Of a stretch of DNA of 64,000 nucleotides, positions 43,910 to 54,120 are shown one piece after another. Within the stretch, counting starts at the first letter, position 1; the number at the start of each line of letters is the position of its first letter. The stretch is from contig UQUJ01000004.1 in the NCBI GenBank assembly GCA_900544195.1, positions 1 through 64,000 of the forward strand, given 5' to 3'. This stretch comes from an uncultured Alistipes sp. Its GTDB lineage: Bacteria > Bacteroidota > Bacteroidia > Bacteroidales > UBA932. The notes under the pieces were generated by a model. The model did not search any database. It was not told the DNA's origin and was given only the letters and a program-made list of their open reading frames with translations. A program made the translations under genes and the position numbers.

Positions 43910-46125
43910 GTTTCTCACAATTCACAGAACAAGACTACGAACTGATCCGTCAGAGTTACGCCCAGCTTAAGGCTGCGGCGGAGAAACGCTGCGCGAACCA
44001 GCAGGAGCTGGACGTTGTCCAGAAAGCGTTCGATTTCGCGAATGAAGCCCATAAGAATGTCCGCCGGCGTTCCGGAGGGCCGTACATCATACATCCGATC
44101 GAGGTAGCCAAGATTGTCGTCAGCGACATCGGACTCGGCTACAAGTCCATCGCCGCCGCATTGCTTCACGATGTGGTCGAGGACACGGACTACACGGTTG
44201 ATGACATCCGCAAGCTTTTCGGAGACAAGATCGCCAGCCTTGTGGACGGCCTTACCAAGATCAAGAATGTTCTTGACAATGAGGACCGCAGCAAGAAACT
44301 GGGTGACAGCAATGCCAGGAGTCTTCAGGCCGAGAATTTCAAGAGGATTCTCCTGACCCTCAATGACGATGTCAGGGTCGTGTTGATCAAGCTTGCCGAC
44401 CGTCTGCACAATTGCAGGACAATCGAGTTCATGCCAGAGTACAAGCGGGACAAGATCCTGAGTGAGACGATGTTCATATTCATACCTCTCGCCCACCGTC
44501 TTGGCCTCTATGAGATCAAGTCCGAGATGGAGAACATCTGGCTGAAGTACAAGGAGCCTGACGCCTACAATGAGATCAGCGGATTGATCAACAGCAATCT
44601 CAGTGGCCGTGGCAAGCAGATAGATGATTTCATCACTCCGATCGATGCCGCGTTGAAGAGGGCGGGCTTTGATTTCGAAATCCGCAAGAGGGTCAAGACG
44701 CCATATTCAATATGGCATAAGATGCAGACCAAGAACATCACTTTCGATCAGGTCTATGATCTCTATGCCCTCAGGATCGTGTTCACACCACCGGCTGACA
44801 CCAAGGAGAGCGAGCGTGATCAGTGTTACCACATATTCTCCATCATCACGGGAATATACCGCTACAAGCCGGACCGTGTGCGCGACTGGGTGAAGCATCC
44901 CAAGAGCAATGGCTATGAGGCCCTGCACTGCACCCTGATGAGCGACACCGGGATCTGGATTGAGGTTCAGATCCGTTCCAAGAGGATGGATGACATCGCG
45001 GAGAAAGGTATCGCGGCACATTGGACCTACAAGCAGGAAGGGTACATCAGCGAGAATGACAGCGAGATGGACAAGTGGCTCGCCAAGGTCAAGGAGATTC
45101 TCGTCAATCCGGACGTCAATGCTCTGGAACTGCTGGACATCATCCATAATGATTTGACCAGCAGCGAGATCACGGTGTTCACTCCGAAAGGCGACCAGAA
45201 ATCGATTGTTAAGGGGGCCACAGCCTTGGATTTCGCCTACAGCATCCACACGGAGATCGGCAACAAGGCAATCGCAGCCAAGGTGAACATGAAGCTTGTT
45301 CCGCTGTCGCATGTGCTGAGGAGCGGAGACCAGGTCGAGATCATCACCGCCGAGGTAGAGCAGCCTAAACGTGAGTGGCTTCAGTTCCTTCAGACAAGAC
45401 ATGCCCGCAACGTTGTCATCGACTATTTCAAAAGCCGCAAGAAAGAGATCGCGGAGATAGGAAAGAAGATGCTTTCAGAGCAGTTGGAATCGCTTGGCTA
45501 CAGGATGAACAACGATTCGATCGAAATTCTTCTGGATCATTTCGCCATCCCCGGAGGCAATTCCGAAGAGATGTTCTTCCGGATAGGGATAGGGATAATC
45601 AAGCTTGGAGACATGTCCGATGTCTTGGCGTCCGGCAAAGCCGACAAGAGCCATTCGTGGTCTTTCCCATGGTTCGGAAAGAAGAAGGAGACCGCCAAAA
45701 AAGAGAAGAATGAATATGTCATTGCTTCTTGTTGCCGACCGATTCCGGGTGACGCCGTGATCGGAATCAAGTCTCCGGACGGCACTGTCACCGTGCACAA
45801 GAAATCATGCCCTGTCGCTGACAGCATCGCTTCCAAACATAGTGATTGGCTGGTAGTCCCTCAATGGGACGATGATGACAGCCAGTCATTCCTCGCCCGC
45901 CTTTCAATCAGAGGGGTTGACAGGGTCGGCCTCTTGAACGAGATCTCACGGTACATTTCACTGTTCATGGGAGTGAACATGCGCAAGGTCTGCCTGAGCA
46001 CGGACGGAGGGATTTTCTCCGGTTATATTGATATTTACGTTCACGATAAAGCCATTCTGGAGAGGATGATCCGCAAGCTCAGCTCCATTGATGGCATAAA
46101 AAGTGTCGTCAGAACCGAAATCTAA
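43906..46125 (+). CDS. rel: Bifunctional (p)ppGpp synthetase/hydrolase (Rel/SpoT family)
   Basis: 739 aa. An N-terminal HD hydrolase domain carries Y-I-I-H-P-I-E-V-A and the intact L-L-H-D-V-V-E-D-T motif near residue 87. The synthetase domain follows (R-V-K-T-P-Y-S-I-W-H-K-M near 265, Y-D-L-Y-A-L-R-I-V near 285). Next is the TGS domain (V-F-T-P-K-G-D near 425, D-F-A-Y-S-I-H) and a C-terminal ACT domain with C-C-R-P-I-P-G-D near 607. Both catalytic domains look intact, so it should make and destroy the alarmone. It is co-translated with the upstream membrane gene. Confidence 0.95.
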   Translation: MSFSQFTEQDYELIRQSYAQLKAAAEKRCANQQELDVVQKAFDFANEAHKNVRRRSGGPYIIHPIEVAKIVVSDIGLGYKSIAAALLHDVVEDTDYTVDDIRKLFGDKIASLVDGLTKIKNVLDNEDRSKKLGDSNARSLQAENFKRILLTLNDDVRVVLIKLADRLHNCRTIEFMPEYKRDKILSETMFIFIPLAHRLGLYEIKSEMENIWLKYKEPDAYNEISGLINSNLSGRGKQIDDFITPIDAALKRAGFDFEIRKRVKTPYSIWHKMQTKNITFDQVYDLYALRIVFTPPADTKESERDQCYHIFSIITGIYRYKPDRVRDWVKHPKSNGYEALHCTLMSDTGIWIEVQIRSKRMDDIAEKGIAAHWTYKQEGYISENDSEMDKWLAKVKEILVNPDVNALELLDIIHNDLTSSEITVFTPKGDQKSIVKGATALDFAYSIHTEIGNKAIAAKVNMKLVPLSHVLRSGDQVEIITAEVEQPKREWLQFLQTRHARNVVIDYFKSRKKEIAEIGKKMLSEQLESLGYRMNNDSIEILLDHFAIPGGNSEEMFFRIGIGIIKLGDMSDVLASGKADKSHSWSFPWFGKKKETAKKEKNEYVIASCCRPIPGDAVIGIKSPDGTVTVHKKSCPVADSIASKHSDWLVVPQWDDDDSQSFLARLSIRGVDRVGLLNEISRYISLFMGVNMRKVCLSTDGGIFSGYIDIYVHDKAILERMIRKLSSIDGIKSVVRTEI

Positions 46126-46154
46126 GAAGCTGTTTTGAATATACCCGTTCCGCA

Positions 46155-47948
46155 ATGAAAAAGATTCCATCAATATTCATCCCGTTGATTCCGGCAGCCC
46201 TGCTGCTGGCGGCCACCATGCTTCAGCCTTCGTGCGCCAACACAACCCAGGCTCCTACCGGCGGACTCAAGGACACGCTGCCACCGGTTATAAGGAGGGT
46301 TGTCCCTCAGCCAGGGGCCGTGTCAGTGCCTGTCCACGGTACCAAGATCGCTTTCACTTTCAATGAATATGTCACCGTCAAGGACCCAAAGGGCATATTC
46401 CTTTCCCCTCCGCAGAAAAAAAGTCCTAAATACAAGATCAAAGGAAAGAGTGTGGTCGTGTTTTTTGAAGAGGACCTTCTTCCGAACACAACCTACACCC
46501 TCGACCTTACCGGGGCTATCGCGGACAATAATGAGGGAAACATGTTCCCCGGGTTCACGACAGTCTTCTCTACCGGAGAGACTGTGGATTCTATGTACGT
46601 GACGGGAATTGTCCAGGACTGCAACACATTGAAACCCATCAAGGGAGCCACCGTGATGCTCTACAAGGACCAGAGGGATTCGGCTGTCTTTCTGGAAAGG
46701 CCTGTGGTGGCCGTGAAGACTGACGACTGGGGGTATTTCTCCCTCCGGAACATTCAGGACACCGTTTTCAGAGTCTATGCTGTGATCGATGGCAACGGCA
46801 ACAACATCTACGATCCGGACGAAGACCGCATAGCCTTCCTCGACACATTGTTCAGACCGGTGAACGTGGTGAATGACAGCGTTCCGGAATTGAAGAAATT
46901 CGACATGAAAGACACTTTGGCATGTCTGTCCAGAAAAGCGGAACTTAGGCTTAACATCTTCCGTGAGAAGCCGTCCAAACAATTGCTGATGAACAAGATG
47001 AGGACTGGAGACAGGTCAGCCTACATTACGTTCATGGCTCCGGACACGAGAATTGACTCCCTTTGGTTTCAGGGATTCCCTGCAAGCGAGGTCATCACGG
47101 AGTTCAACATTGAAAAGGACAGCCTTTTGCTTTGGCTGAATGACCAGAGGGCGATGCCGGACTCATTGCATCTGTGCGTGAAGTATTGGAAGACTGACAC
47201 TCTCGGGGTGCTTCAGCCTGTGACGGAGAAAGTCAGCCTTGTGGACGAGAACAGGCCCAAGTCCAGGGCGGCCAGAAAAAAGATCGAGCATAAGGACACG
47301 ATCTGCGGTCTGAACCTCAAGGCCGAGCCAGAGACCTTTGAACAGTACGGCATTTCGTTGGAGTTCGATTATCCGCCTATTCTCGGATCGTTCGATTCGT
47401 TGATATTCAAGTCGATAAACCCGAGGCAGAAAGAAAAGAAAGAGGCTTTCACCATAGTTCGTGACTCTTTGAACCTGAGGAAGTACATCATCACACCCGG
47501 AGTCAAGATCCAGTCGGGCTATGAGTATTTCTTCAAGGTTCCTCAAAGGGCCTTCAAGGACATCAACGGTCACTGGAATGACAGCACCGAGGTGAAGGTG
47601 ACTCTTCCGAACGACGATAACCTCAGCCTTTTCACATTGAACCTGACCGGAGTGAACGGCAACAAGTACATTGTTGATCTTCTTGACGAGAGGAAGTCTT
47701 CAGTCTTGCGCAGCTACGTGATCGAATCAGACTCCGTCCTGAAGTTCCCTTATCTTAAGAAAGGCAAATACTCAATAAGGATCACGGAGGATCTGAACCG
47801 CAACGGAATAGTGGACACCGGAAACCTGCTGGCTCACAGGCAGCCTGAAAAGGTCAAGTTCCTGATGACCAAAGACAGTGACCTGTTTGACATTCCGGAG
47901 CGCAGTGAGATCAATCAGGATTTGGATCTGACCACATTCTTCAAATGA
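46155..47948 (+). CDS. Lipoprotein with SbsA-type Ig-like domain
   Basis: 597 aa. A lipoprotein signal ends in M-L-Q-P-S-C (Cys about 27), then S/T/N/Q-rich A-N-T-T-Q-A-P-T-G-G. Residues about 40-145 match the bacterial Ig-like (Big_5/SbsA) domain: D-T-L-P-P-V-I, then F-N-E-Y-V, then L-P-N-T-T-Y-T-L-D. A carboxypeptidase-regulatory-like segment follows (near residues 150-250). The rest is beta-rich with no recognised family. This is a widespread Bacteroidota outer-membrane or periplasmic lipoprotein of unknown function, often near rel or ispG. It overlaps the next gene by 4 bp. Confidence 0.82.
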   Translation: MKKIPSIFIPLIPAALLLAATMLQPSCANTTQAPTGGLKDTLPPVIRRVVPQPGAVSVPVHGTKIAFTFNEYVTVKDPKGIFLSPPQKKSPKYKIKGKSVVVFFEEDLLPNTTYTLDLTGAIADNNEGNMFPGFTTVFSTGETVDSMYVTGIVQDCNTLKPIKGATVMLYKDQRDSAVFLERPVVAVKTDDWGYFSLRNIQDTVFRVYAVIDGNGNNIYDPDEDRIAFLDTLFRPVNVVNDSVPELKKFDMKDTLACLSRKAELRLNIFREKPSKQLLMNKMRTGDRSAYITFMAPDTRIDSLWFQGFPASEVITEFNIEKDSLLLWLNDQRAMPDSLHLCVKYWKTDTLGVLQPVTEKVSLVDENRPKSRAARKKIEHKDTICGLNLKAEPETFEQYGISLEFDYPPILGSFDSLIFKSINPRQKEKKEAFTIVRDSLNLRKYIITPGVKIQSGYEYFFKVPQRAFKDINGHWNDSTEVKVTLPNDDNLSLFTLNLTGVNGNKYIVDLLDERKSSVLRSYVIESDSVLKFPYLKKGKYSIRITEDLNRNGIVDTGNLLAHRQPEKVKFLMTKDSDLFDIPERSEINQDLDLTTFFK

Positions 47949-48826
47949 TGACAAACATGACTATCCGGAAACATATTCTTACAGCGGCCGCATTCCTTGC
48001 CGGCATAGTTTGCTGGGGACAGACCGCCGCCGACACTCTCAGGGCCGGCTTCCCTGCCGTGGATGACAGTCTCAAGGTGCCGGACACATATTCAGACATC
48101 TATCTTGACACTGTTCAGGTCAACCGTGTCTTTGAGATCAATGACTATTCCATGATAGGTGTCGAGTACGGTGTCTCGTTCAGCAGGATGAGCTTCAATC
48201 CACCGTACACCCAGTCCTCGCTTTTTTCTCCGAACACTTTCGGAATTTTTTACACCCGTTACGGCAAGATGTTCGCCTATCTCCCCTATTTCGGATTCAA
48301 GGTAGGTCTGCGCTACAGCCACGAAGGTTATAAGTTCAAGGAAAACAAGGACACACAGATTGTTCCGAACATCGAAGGGGCCACACAGGCGGTCATGGAT
48401 GTCGTGGAGGTCCCGTTCATGGCTCACCTCCACATGGATGGGCTTCACTATAAGGTGATGGCTGACGCCGGGATCTACGGAGGTTACAGGTTGAACATAA
48501 AAAGGACTGGTGACCACGTTGATGAGGCAATACTGAACTCATTCAAGGACACGGACCGTCGTTTTGACTATGGAATATGTGGCGGCATTGGTTTCGGCTT
48601 GGTGTTCGATCCTCTGGAGTTTCACATCAACGCCAATGTGCGCTACTCCTGGGGAACCATCTATGACCCTGACTATTACAGTAAGGACTATTACAGGTTC
48701 GCCTATCCTTTCGACGTGATGGTCACTGCAGGAGTATATTTCCAACTGACCAGAAGAACCGGACGCGGCAAGGCCCAGCTTAGGCGTGAGGCCTACCGGC
48801 AAGTATTTAATCCTGATGTGAAATGA
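47945..48826 (+). CDS. Outer-membrane beta-barrel-like protein
   Basis: 293 aa with a signal peptide (hydrophobic run ending C-W-G-Q). The mature part shows alternating aromatic strands, Tyr- and Gly-rich, such as the segments around Y-T-R-Y-G-K-M-F-A-Y-L-P-Y-F-G-F-K and G-I-C-G-G-I-G-F-G-L-V-F. It looks like a small PorT-like barrel, although the C-terminus lacks a terminal Phe. I do not recognise a precise family. The start overlaps the stop of the Ig-like lipoprotein and the stop overlaps the ispG start, so all three are translationally coupled. Confidence 0.68.
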   Translation: MMTNMTIRKHILTAAAFLAGIVCWGQTAADTLRAGFPAVDDSLKVPDTYSDIYLDTVQVNRVFEINDYSMIGVEYGVSFSRMSFNPPYTQSSLFSPNTFGIFYTRYGKMFAYLPYFGFKVGLRYSHEGYKFKENKDTQIVPNIEGATQAVMDVVEVPFMAHLHMDGLHYKVMADAGIYGGYRLNIKRTGDHVDEAILNSFKDTDRRFDYGICGGIGFGLVFDPLEFHINANVRYSWGTIYDPDYYSKDYYRFAYPFDVMVTAGVYFQLTRRTGRGKAQLRREAYRQVFNPDVK

Positions 48827-50169
48827 GAACTTTGACAGCAAATGTTGGTGATGTCTTGATCGGTGGCGGTAATCCGATCGTTGTCCAGACGATGTGCAAC
48901 ACCCACACTTATGATGTGGATGCCACAGTGGCCCAGTGCGTGAGGCTTAGTGACGCCGGGGCGGAGATCATCCGGATCACTGTTCCGGGGCCGGCGGACG
49001 TAGAACATGTCAGGGAGATCAAGTCTCGTCTGAAAGGGCTCGGTGTGATGACACCGATTGTGGCTGACATCCATTTCTCCTCACAGACCGCCATCATGGT
49101 GGCTCCGTTTGTCGAGAAGGTCCGGATAAATCCGGGAAATTTCCACAGGGATCACGACGAGGCCCGCAGACAGTTTGCCCAATTGATTGAGGTATGCCGC
49201 GAGAATGGGACTGCCATCAGAATCGGAGTCAATCACGGCTCGTTGGGAGATTACATCACCAATCTTTACGGCAACACTCCCGAGGCAATGGCAAAAGCCG
49301 CCCTTGAATGGCTGGGAATGTGTGAGAATGTTGATTTCCATAATGTTGTGGTGTCACTTAAGTCAAGTAACACTATTGTTATGGTCGAGGCTTACCGGGA
49401 ACTTATGGCAGCGATGAAAGAAAAAGGGCTCATCTACCCTCTTCATGTCGGAGTGACAGAGGCCGGCAACGGGGACAGCGGCAGGATCAAGTCTTGTGTC
49501 GGGATCTCCACCCTTCTTTCCGAAGGTATAGGTGACACGGTCAGGGTCTCTTTGACCGAGGATCCTGAGGCTGAGATTCCGGTGGCCATTTACCTTGCCG
49601 AAAGATACGGCCATAAGATTGTCTCGTCGATGACTTCCATGTCAGTGAGCGGCAGGAAGGCAGTTGCGGTTTACGACTCCCCATCCCGTGAGACTCTTCT
49701 GCTGGATGTTTCCTGTGATTTCGGCAAACGATTGCTTGACAAGTCCTTGGATGAACTTGAACTTGACGGGACCTATCTTGATGATTCCGGAAACAAGGTC
49801 TCAATCCGGGAGTCCGGCCTTGGCGCCTATCTGGTCGATGAATTGATGCAGGCGGCGAGAAGACGCTTCTACAAACCGGAATATGTCGCCTGCCCTGGAT
49901 GCGGACGCACTATGTACGATCTCCAGAAGGCGTTTGAGGAAGTGAAGTCCAGAACCTCACATCTTAAGAACACGGTGATCGCCGTGATGGGCTGCATTGT
50001 CAATGGTCCCGGTGAGATGGCCGATGCTGATTGGGGATATGTCGGTGAAGGCAACCACAAGGTTACCATCTATAAAGGAAAGACTCCCGTGCTGAAGCAT
50101 ATTCAGGACACGGAAGCCGTGGATCGTCTTGTAGAACTGATCGAGAAAGACCAGTCGCAAGTTATTTAA
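48823..50169 (+). CDS. ispG: 4-hydroxy-3-methylbut-2-enyl-diphosphate synthase (IspG/GcpE)
   Basis: 448 aa. It converts MEcPP to HMBPP in the MEP isoprenoid pathway. The TIM barrel begins with P-I-V-V-Q-T-M and includes V-R-I-N-P-G-N and G-V-N-H-G-S. The Fe-S domain has the cluster ligands in V-A-C-P-G-C-G-R-T near 365 and M-G-C-I-V-N-G-P-G-E-M near 388. E. coli IspG is 372 aa and the Bacteroides type about 600 aa with a large insert between the two domains. Here that insert is only about 75 residues. It overlaps the preceding gene by 4 bp and converges on psd with an 8-bp overlap. Confidence 0.93.
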   Translation: MRTLTANVGDVLIGGGNPIVVQTMCNTHTYDVDATVAQCVRLSDAGAEIIRITVPGPADVEHVREIKSRLKGLGVMTPIVADIHFSSQTAIMVAPFVEKVRINPGNFHRDHDEARRQFAQLIEVCRENGTAIRIGVNHGSLGDYITNLYGNTPEAMAKAALEWLGMCENVDFHNVVVSLKSSNTIVMVEAYRELMAAMKEKGLIYPLHVGVTEAGNGDSGRIKSCVGISTLLSEGIGDTVRVSLTEDPEAEIPVAIYLAERYGHKIVSSMTSMSVSGRKAVAVYDSPSRETLLLDVSCDFGKRLLDKSLDELELDGTYLDDSGNKVSIRESGLGAYLVDELMQAARRRFYKPEYVACPGCGRTMYDLQKAFEEVKSRTSHLKNTVIAVMGCIVNGPGEMADADWGYVGEGNHKVTIYKGKTPVLKHIQDTEAVDRLVELIEKDQSQVI

Positions 50170-50827
50170 GTTCTGCGATAACCGTCTCGCAGGCTCTTGT
50201 GAAATCCCCCTCTTTCACCTTGACATCAGCGTCAAGCGGGAGGAATATGTCGATTCGTGAGCCGAACTTGATGATTCCGCACTGCCTGCCTCTCTCTACA
50301 TTGTCTCCCTCTTTTGAGTAGCAGACAATCCTCCTTGCGAAAGTGCCGGCGATCTGCCTGAACAGCAGCTCTCCATGCTCGTTACGGATGACTGTGGAGG
50401 AGTGCTCGTTTTTCTCTGAGGCCTTTGGCAGGAAAGCAAGCAAGTACTTGCCCGGATGGTATTTGTAGTAGGAGATTTCCCCGTCCATCGGCCAGAAGTT
50501 GGTATGGACATCGAAGAAATCCATGTAAACCGACACCTGGATCCGGTCATCCTTGAAATATTCCTTTTCATAGACCCTGTCAACAATCACGACCTTGCCG
50601 TCAGCGATGGAAGTGATCATCTTGCTGTCCCCTTCAGGAATATCCCTGTCCGGAACCCTGTGGAACCAGAACACAAAGAAGGCGAATGCCAACAGGATGA
50701 CCGTTATCGGAATCGATATGTACAGATTGTGAATGAATATCAACGTGCATGCTATCAGGACTGAAATCACCGCCCAGTTGATCCCTATTGTTCCGTGAGA
50801 GTCCTTGTCAACTTTTATCTTCTTCAT
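50162..50827 (-). CDS. psd: Phosphatidylserine decarboxylase proenzyme (short type)
   Basis: 221 aa. It makes phosphatidylethanolamine from phosphatidylserine at the inner membrane. Two N-terminal hydrophobic helices span about residues 13-50. The self-cleavage site is G-S in I-K-F-G-S-R-I-D-I-F near residue 188, where Ser becomes the pyruvoyl group. This is the archaeal/Sinorhizobium-like short class. It is the last gene of rsfS-ftsH-cdsA-psd, which puts two phospholipid-synthesis enzymes side by side. Confidence 0.92.
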   Translation of the reverse strand: MKKIKVDKDSHGTIGINWAVISVLIACTLIFIHNLYISIPITVILLAFAFFVFWFHRVPDRDIPEGDSKMITSIADGKVVIVDRVYEKEYFKDDRIQVSVYMDFFDVHTNFWPMDGEISYYKYHPGKYLLAFLPKASEKNEHSSTVIRNEHGELLFRQIAGTFARRIVCYSKEGDNVERGRQCGIIKFGSRIDIFLPLDADVKVKEGDFTRACETVIAELK

Positions 50828-50866
50828 ATCGCTTGTATATTCATTAATTGATTATCAGATTGTTGG

Positions 50867-51697
50867 TTAAAGCAGGTCGAAGATCGCCAGATAAATTGCC
50901 CCGAACGGCATGGCCATGAGAGTGCTGTCGAACCTGTCCAGAAAGCCGCCGTGTCCCGGGATGATCTTGCCGGAATCCTTTACTCCATAGACTCTTTTCC
51001 ACTGAGACTCAAACAGGTCGCCATAGACTCCGGTCACGGACATTATAAGTGACAGGATGAGGCAGTGGATGAGCGGGAACTTCAATATTCCGAACTCATA
51101 AAGAGCGAACGCCGCCAGAACCGAGCTGACAAGTCCGCCGATGAATCCTATCCAGGTCTTCTTTGGCGACACGGACGGAAAGAGCTTTTGCGGGAATATC
51201 TTGCCGAGAGATATTCCGAATGCGAACGCCCCGACATCCGAGCACCATATTATGATGAAGAAACAGAGGAGCAGGTTGCCGCTGAAGTTCCCGGCTTTGT
51301 CAAAGGCTATGAGGTTTGAGAGCGCTATCGGAACCGCGATGTACAAAAGTCCCGTGTAGATGTTCGAGAATTTGCCATATTCCTCCTTGTCCTTGACGTA
51401 CAACGAGTTGATCATCACGATGAAGATCGGAACCATCGCGAAGGCCACGAATCTTATAGGAATATGATAGGAGGCCGTGGCGAACAGCAGTCCGAAAAGG
51501 AAGATCGCGGCGATGATCGCAAGCACCTTCGAGAAGGTGTAGCTGTTCCCCATTGTGATGTGGTAGAACTCCAGCAGCATCACGGACATGATGAATATTA
51601 TCAGTCCGGCGAACAGGAACTTGTTGAACATCAGGCAGGCCAACATCCCAAGGATGAAGACCACGCCTGAAATGGATCTGACGACAACGTTATTCAT
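50867..51697 (-). CDS. cdsA: Phosphatidate cytidylyltransferase
   Basis: 276 aa polytopic inner-membrane enzyme making CDP-diacylglycerol from phosphatidate and CTP. About eight hydrophobic helices are present. The signature is at the C-terminal end (D-L-F-E-S-Q-W-K-R, then K-D-S-G-K-I-I-P-G-H-G-G-F-L-D-R-F-D-S), and S-P-K-K-T-W-I-G-F-I-G-G lies near 180. The start overlaps the ftsH stop by 8 bp. Its product feeds phosphatidylserine synthesis, the substrate source for Psd encoded next. Confidence 0.95.
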   Translation of the reverse strand: MNNVVVRSISGVVFILGMLACLMFNKFLFAGLIIFIMSVMLLEFYHITMGNSYTFSKVLAIIAAIFLFGLLFATASYHIPIRFVAFAMVPIFIVMINSLYVKDKEEYGKFSNIYTGLLYIAVPIALSNLIAFDKAGNFSGNLLLCFFIIIWCSDVGAFAFGISLGKIFPQKLFPSVSPKKTWIGFIGGLVSSVLAAFALYEFGILKFPLIHCLILSLIMSVTGVYGDLFESQWKRVYGVKDSGKIIPGHGGFLDRFDSTLMAMPFGAIYLAIFDLL

Positions 51698-53678
51698 CTC
51701 CGTTTTCTGTTACCTCGGTTTCCTTTTGAGCCGGCTCTTCGCCATCCTCGGTCGGTTTGACTTTCGGGCCGAAAATCTTCTCGATGTCCTCGGCGAAGAT
51801 CACTTCCTTGTCAAGGAGAATCTGTGCCATCTTGACGAAGCCTTCCTTGTGCTCGGTCAGAATCTTGTAGGTTCTGTCGTGAATCTCTTTGACAAGATCC
51901 TTAACCTCCTGGTCCATAAGCTCGGCGGTCTTCTCGCTGTAAGGCTTTGTGAGGTCGTAGCCCTTTGATCCGGTCGAATCATAGAACGACACCTCGCCGA
52001 CTTTCTCGCTCATTCCGTAGTACTGCACCATGTTGTAGGCCATGCGGGTAAGTCTCTCAAGATCGTTCAACGCGCCCGTGGCCGGCTCCCCATTGATGAT
52101 TTCCTCGGCCACACGTCCGCCGATCAACGCGCACATCTTGTCCATGAGATAGGACTTGGACAGGATTTTTCTCTCGTCAGGCAGGTACCAGGTAAGACCG
52201 AGCGCATCCCCTCTCGGGATGAGACTGACCTTGAACACTGGATCTGAATATGGCAGCAGCCATCCCACAGTAGCATGTCCGGCCTCATGGTATGCCGTCG
52301 TCCTCTTCTCCGCCGGAGTCATAATCGAACCCTTGCGCTCAAGTCCTCCTACAATCCTGTCAACAGCGTCAAGGAAATCCTGACGGTCAATCTCCTTCTT
52401 GTTTCTTCTGGCCGCTGTGAGCGCCGCCTCGTTGCAGACATTGGCGATGTCCGCCCCGGAGAAGCCAGGCGTGTGCTGGGCCATGAATCCAAGATCAAAA
52501 TCCTTGGCGATCTTGAGGTTGCGGGTGTGGACCTTGAATATTTCCTCCCTTTCCTTCAGCTCAGGAAGATCGACATGAATCTGGCGGTCGAAACGCCCGG
52601 CCCTGAGGAGAGCCTTGTCCAGAATGTCCGCCCGGTTGGTCGCCGCAAGTATGATCACACCGGAATTGGTGTCGAAGCCGTCCATCTCGGTAAGCAGCTG
52701 GTTGAGCGTGTTCTCACGCTCATCATTGGATGAAAACCCTACGTTCTTCCCTCTGGCTCTTCCGACCGCGTCGATCTCGTCAATGAACACGATGCAAGGA
52801 GCCTTCTCCTTGGCCTGACGGAACAGGTCCCTGACTCTGGAAGCACCCACACCGACAAACATCTCGACGAAGTCTGATCCGGATATCGAGAAGAAAGGTA
52901 CGTTGGCCTCTCCCGCCACAGCCTTGGCCAGCAAGGTCTTGCCGGTTCCCGGAGGCCCAACAAGAAGGGCTCCCTTTGGAATCTTTCCTCCAAGTGCCGT
53001 GTATTTCTGAGGATTCTTGAGGAAGTCCACAATCTCCATAACCTCATCCTTTGCTCCGTAGAGTCCGGCCACGTCCTTGAAAGTGACGTTGACTTTTTCC
53101 TTGTCGGCCAGCTTGCCGGTGGATTTGCCGACATTGAAGACACCTCCCGGGCCTCCGGCTCCTCCGCCCATGTTCCTGTTGAAGCCACGGAACATCCAGA
53201 TCCACATGACGATGAGGAGGATCGGGAAGATTATCCATTCGAGGATGCTCGACCACATCCGGCTGTCGTTCTCCATGACGATCTTGACCTGACTCTCGTC
53301 AGCCGGAAGCTTCGCGTTAAGCTCTCCGAACTCTTTCTCGGCGTCGAACTTGTCAGACACGAGGAATATGAAATGAGGAGAGGCCGGAGGGACTTTCCCG
53401 CCGAATTTGTCGGCGTATTTGCTCAGCCGGTCAGGACGGACCGTGATGTTGCCTTTGAAATCGTTTCTTACGAAATCAATCTCCTTGATGTCCCCTTTCA
53501 TGAACATCTCCTGAACCTCGGCCCATTCTATTTTCTGAGGATTGGCTCCGCTGTTGTTGAAAAGCATCCATCCGATGCCGAGAATAAGAATCAGGTACAA
53601 CCATGAAAAGTTGAATCTCACACGGATCACCTTCTTTCTTGGCCCATTGCCGTTCGGTGTGTTTGAGTTATTCGGCAT
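51690..53678 (-). CDS. ftsH: ATP-dependent zinc metalloprotease FtsH
   Basis: 662 aa membrane-anchored AAA+ protease that degrades unneeded membrane and cytoplasmic proteins. The ATG at 53678 is chosen; the open frame upstream overlaps rsfS and has no homology. One transmembrane helix lies near residues 22-40 and a second near 165-185. The ATPase has Walker A (GPPGTGKT), Walker B ([11 protein letters not shown]) and the second region of homology ([10 protein letters not shown]). The protease has H-E-A-G-H with a downstream Asp ligand. The tail is Glu-rich. The start overlaps the rsfS stop by 11 bp. Confidence 0.96.
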   Translation of the reverse strand: MPNNSNTPNGNGPRKKVIRVRFNFSWLYLILILGIGWMLFNNSGANPQKIEWAEVQEMFMKGDIKEIDFVRNDFKGNITVRPDRLSKYADKFGGKVPPASPHFIFLVSDKFDAEKEFGELNAKLPADESQVKIVMENDSRMWSSILEWIIFPILLIVMWIWMFRGFNRNMGGGAGGPGGVFNVGKSTGKLADKEKVNVTFKDVAGLYGAKDEVMEIVDFLKNPQKYTALGGKIPKGALLVGPPGTGKTLLAKAVAGEANVPFFSISGSDFVEMFVGVGASRVRDLFRQAKEKAPCIVFIDEIDAVGRARGKNVGFSSNDERENTLNQLLTEMDGFDTNSGVIILAATNRADILDKALLRAGRFDRQIHVDLPELKEREEIFKVHTRNLKIAKDFDLGFMAQHTPGFSGADIANVCNEAALTAARRNKKEIDRQDFLDAVDRIVGGLERKGSIMTPAEKRTTAYHEAGHATVGWLLPYSDPVFKVSLIPRGDALGLTWYLPDERKILSKSYLMDKMCALIGGRVAEEIINGEPATGALNDLERLTRMAYNMVQYYGMSEKVGEVSFYDSTGSKGYDLTKPYSEKTAELMDQEVKDLVKEIHDRTYKILTEHKEGFVKMAQILLDKEVIFAEDIEKIFGPKVKPTEDGEEPAQKETEVTENGDE

Positions 53679-54054
53679 CTGTCTCTTTCTTTTTGGTTTT
53701 AGGAACTCGCCTTTCCTTGTACTCCTTGTGGGGAGCGTCGGCCCAAAGCTCCTCCAGCCTGTAGAACTGGCGGTACTCTGTAAGGAAAATGTGGGCCACG
53801 ATGTCACCGTAGTCCAGAATGATCCAGAAATTATTCTCAAGGCCTTGAGTGCGCAGCGGCTTCCTGCCTTCCTCGCGCATCTTGGCTATGACATTGTCAG
53901 CGATGGCGTTGACATTCGTTGTGGAGTCCGCATTGCAGATCATGAAATGATCCGTGATGGCGGTACCCAATGGCCTGAGGTCTATGTCAATGACGTTCTG
54001 GGCTTTCTTGTCGAGCATAGCGTCAGCCATAACCCGCAGATCGTGTGTAATCAT
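53668..54054 (-). CDS. rsfS: Ribosomal silencing factor RsfS
   Basis: 128 aa. RsfS binds ribosomal protein uL14 and blocks subunit joining when nutrients are short. The family core is visible: A-M-L-D-K-K-A-Q-N-V-I-D-I-D-L-R, then T-D-H-F-M-I-C-N-A-D-S and W-I-I-L-D-Y-G-D-I-V-A-H-I-F near residue 82. The C-terminal 20 residues are basic and acidic, likely disordered. It is the first gene of the rsfS-ftsH-cdsA-psd operon, a common Bacteroidota order. Confidence 0.93.
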   Translation of the reverse strand: MITHDLRVMADAMLDKKAQNVIDIDLRPLGTAITDHFMICNADSTTNVNAIADNVIAKMREEGRKPLRTQGLENNFWIILDYGDIVAHIFLTEYRQFYRLEELWADAPHKEYKERRVPKTKKKETDAE

Positions 54055-54069
54055 ATCGAGAATGTTTTA

Positions 54070-54103
54070 TATTTTTGCATTTCCATTCAAATGTACAAAT
54101 ATA
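54070..54103. promoter_or_regulatory. Divergent promoter boxes for birA (plus) and rsfS (minus)
   Basis: Plus-strand TATTTTTG at 54070-54077 lies 43 nt before the birA ATG. Minus-strand TATATTTG at 54103-54096 lies 41 nt before the rsfS ATG. The two promoters face each other's genes and overlap, so their transcripts would share about 20 bp of antisense leader. Confidence 0.5.
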
Positions 54104-54120
54104 CGACAAATTCTGAACCA

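Noticed and set aside
53542..54120. An N-terminal extension of about 190 residues on BirA, possibly a fused domain
   Set aside because: The extension runs antisense through rsfS and the ftsH start, has no domain, and a promoter box lies just before the normal ATG.
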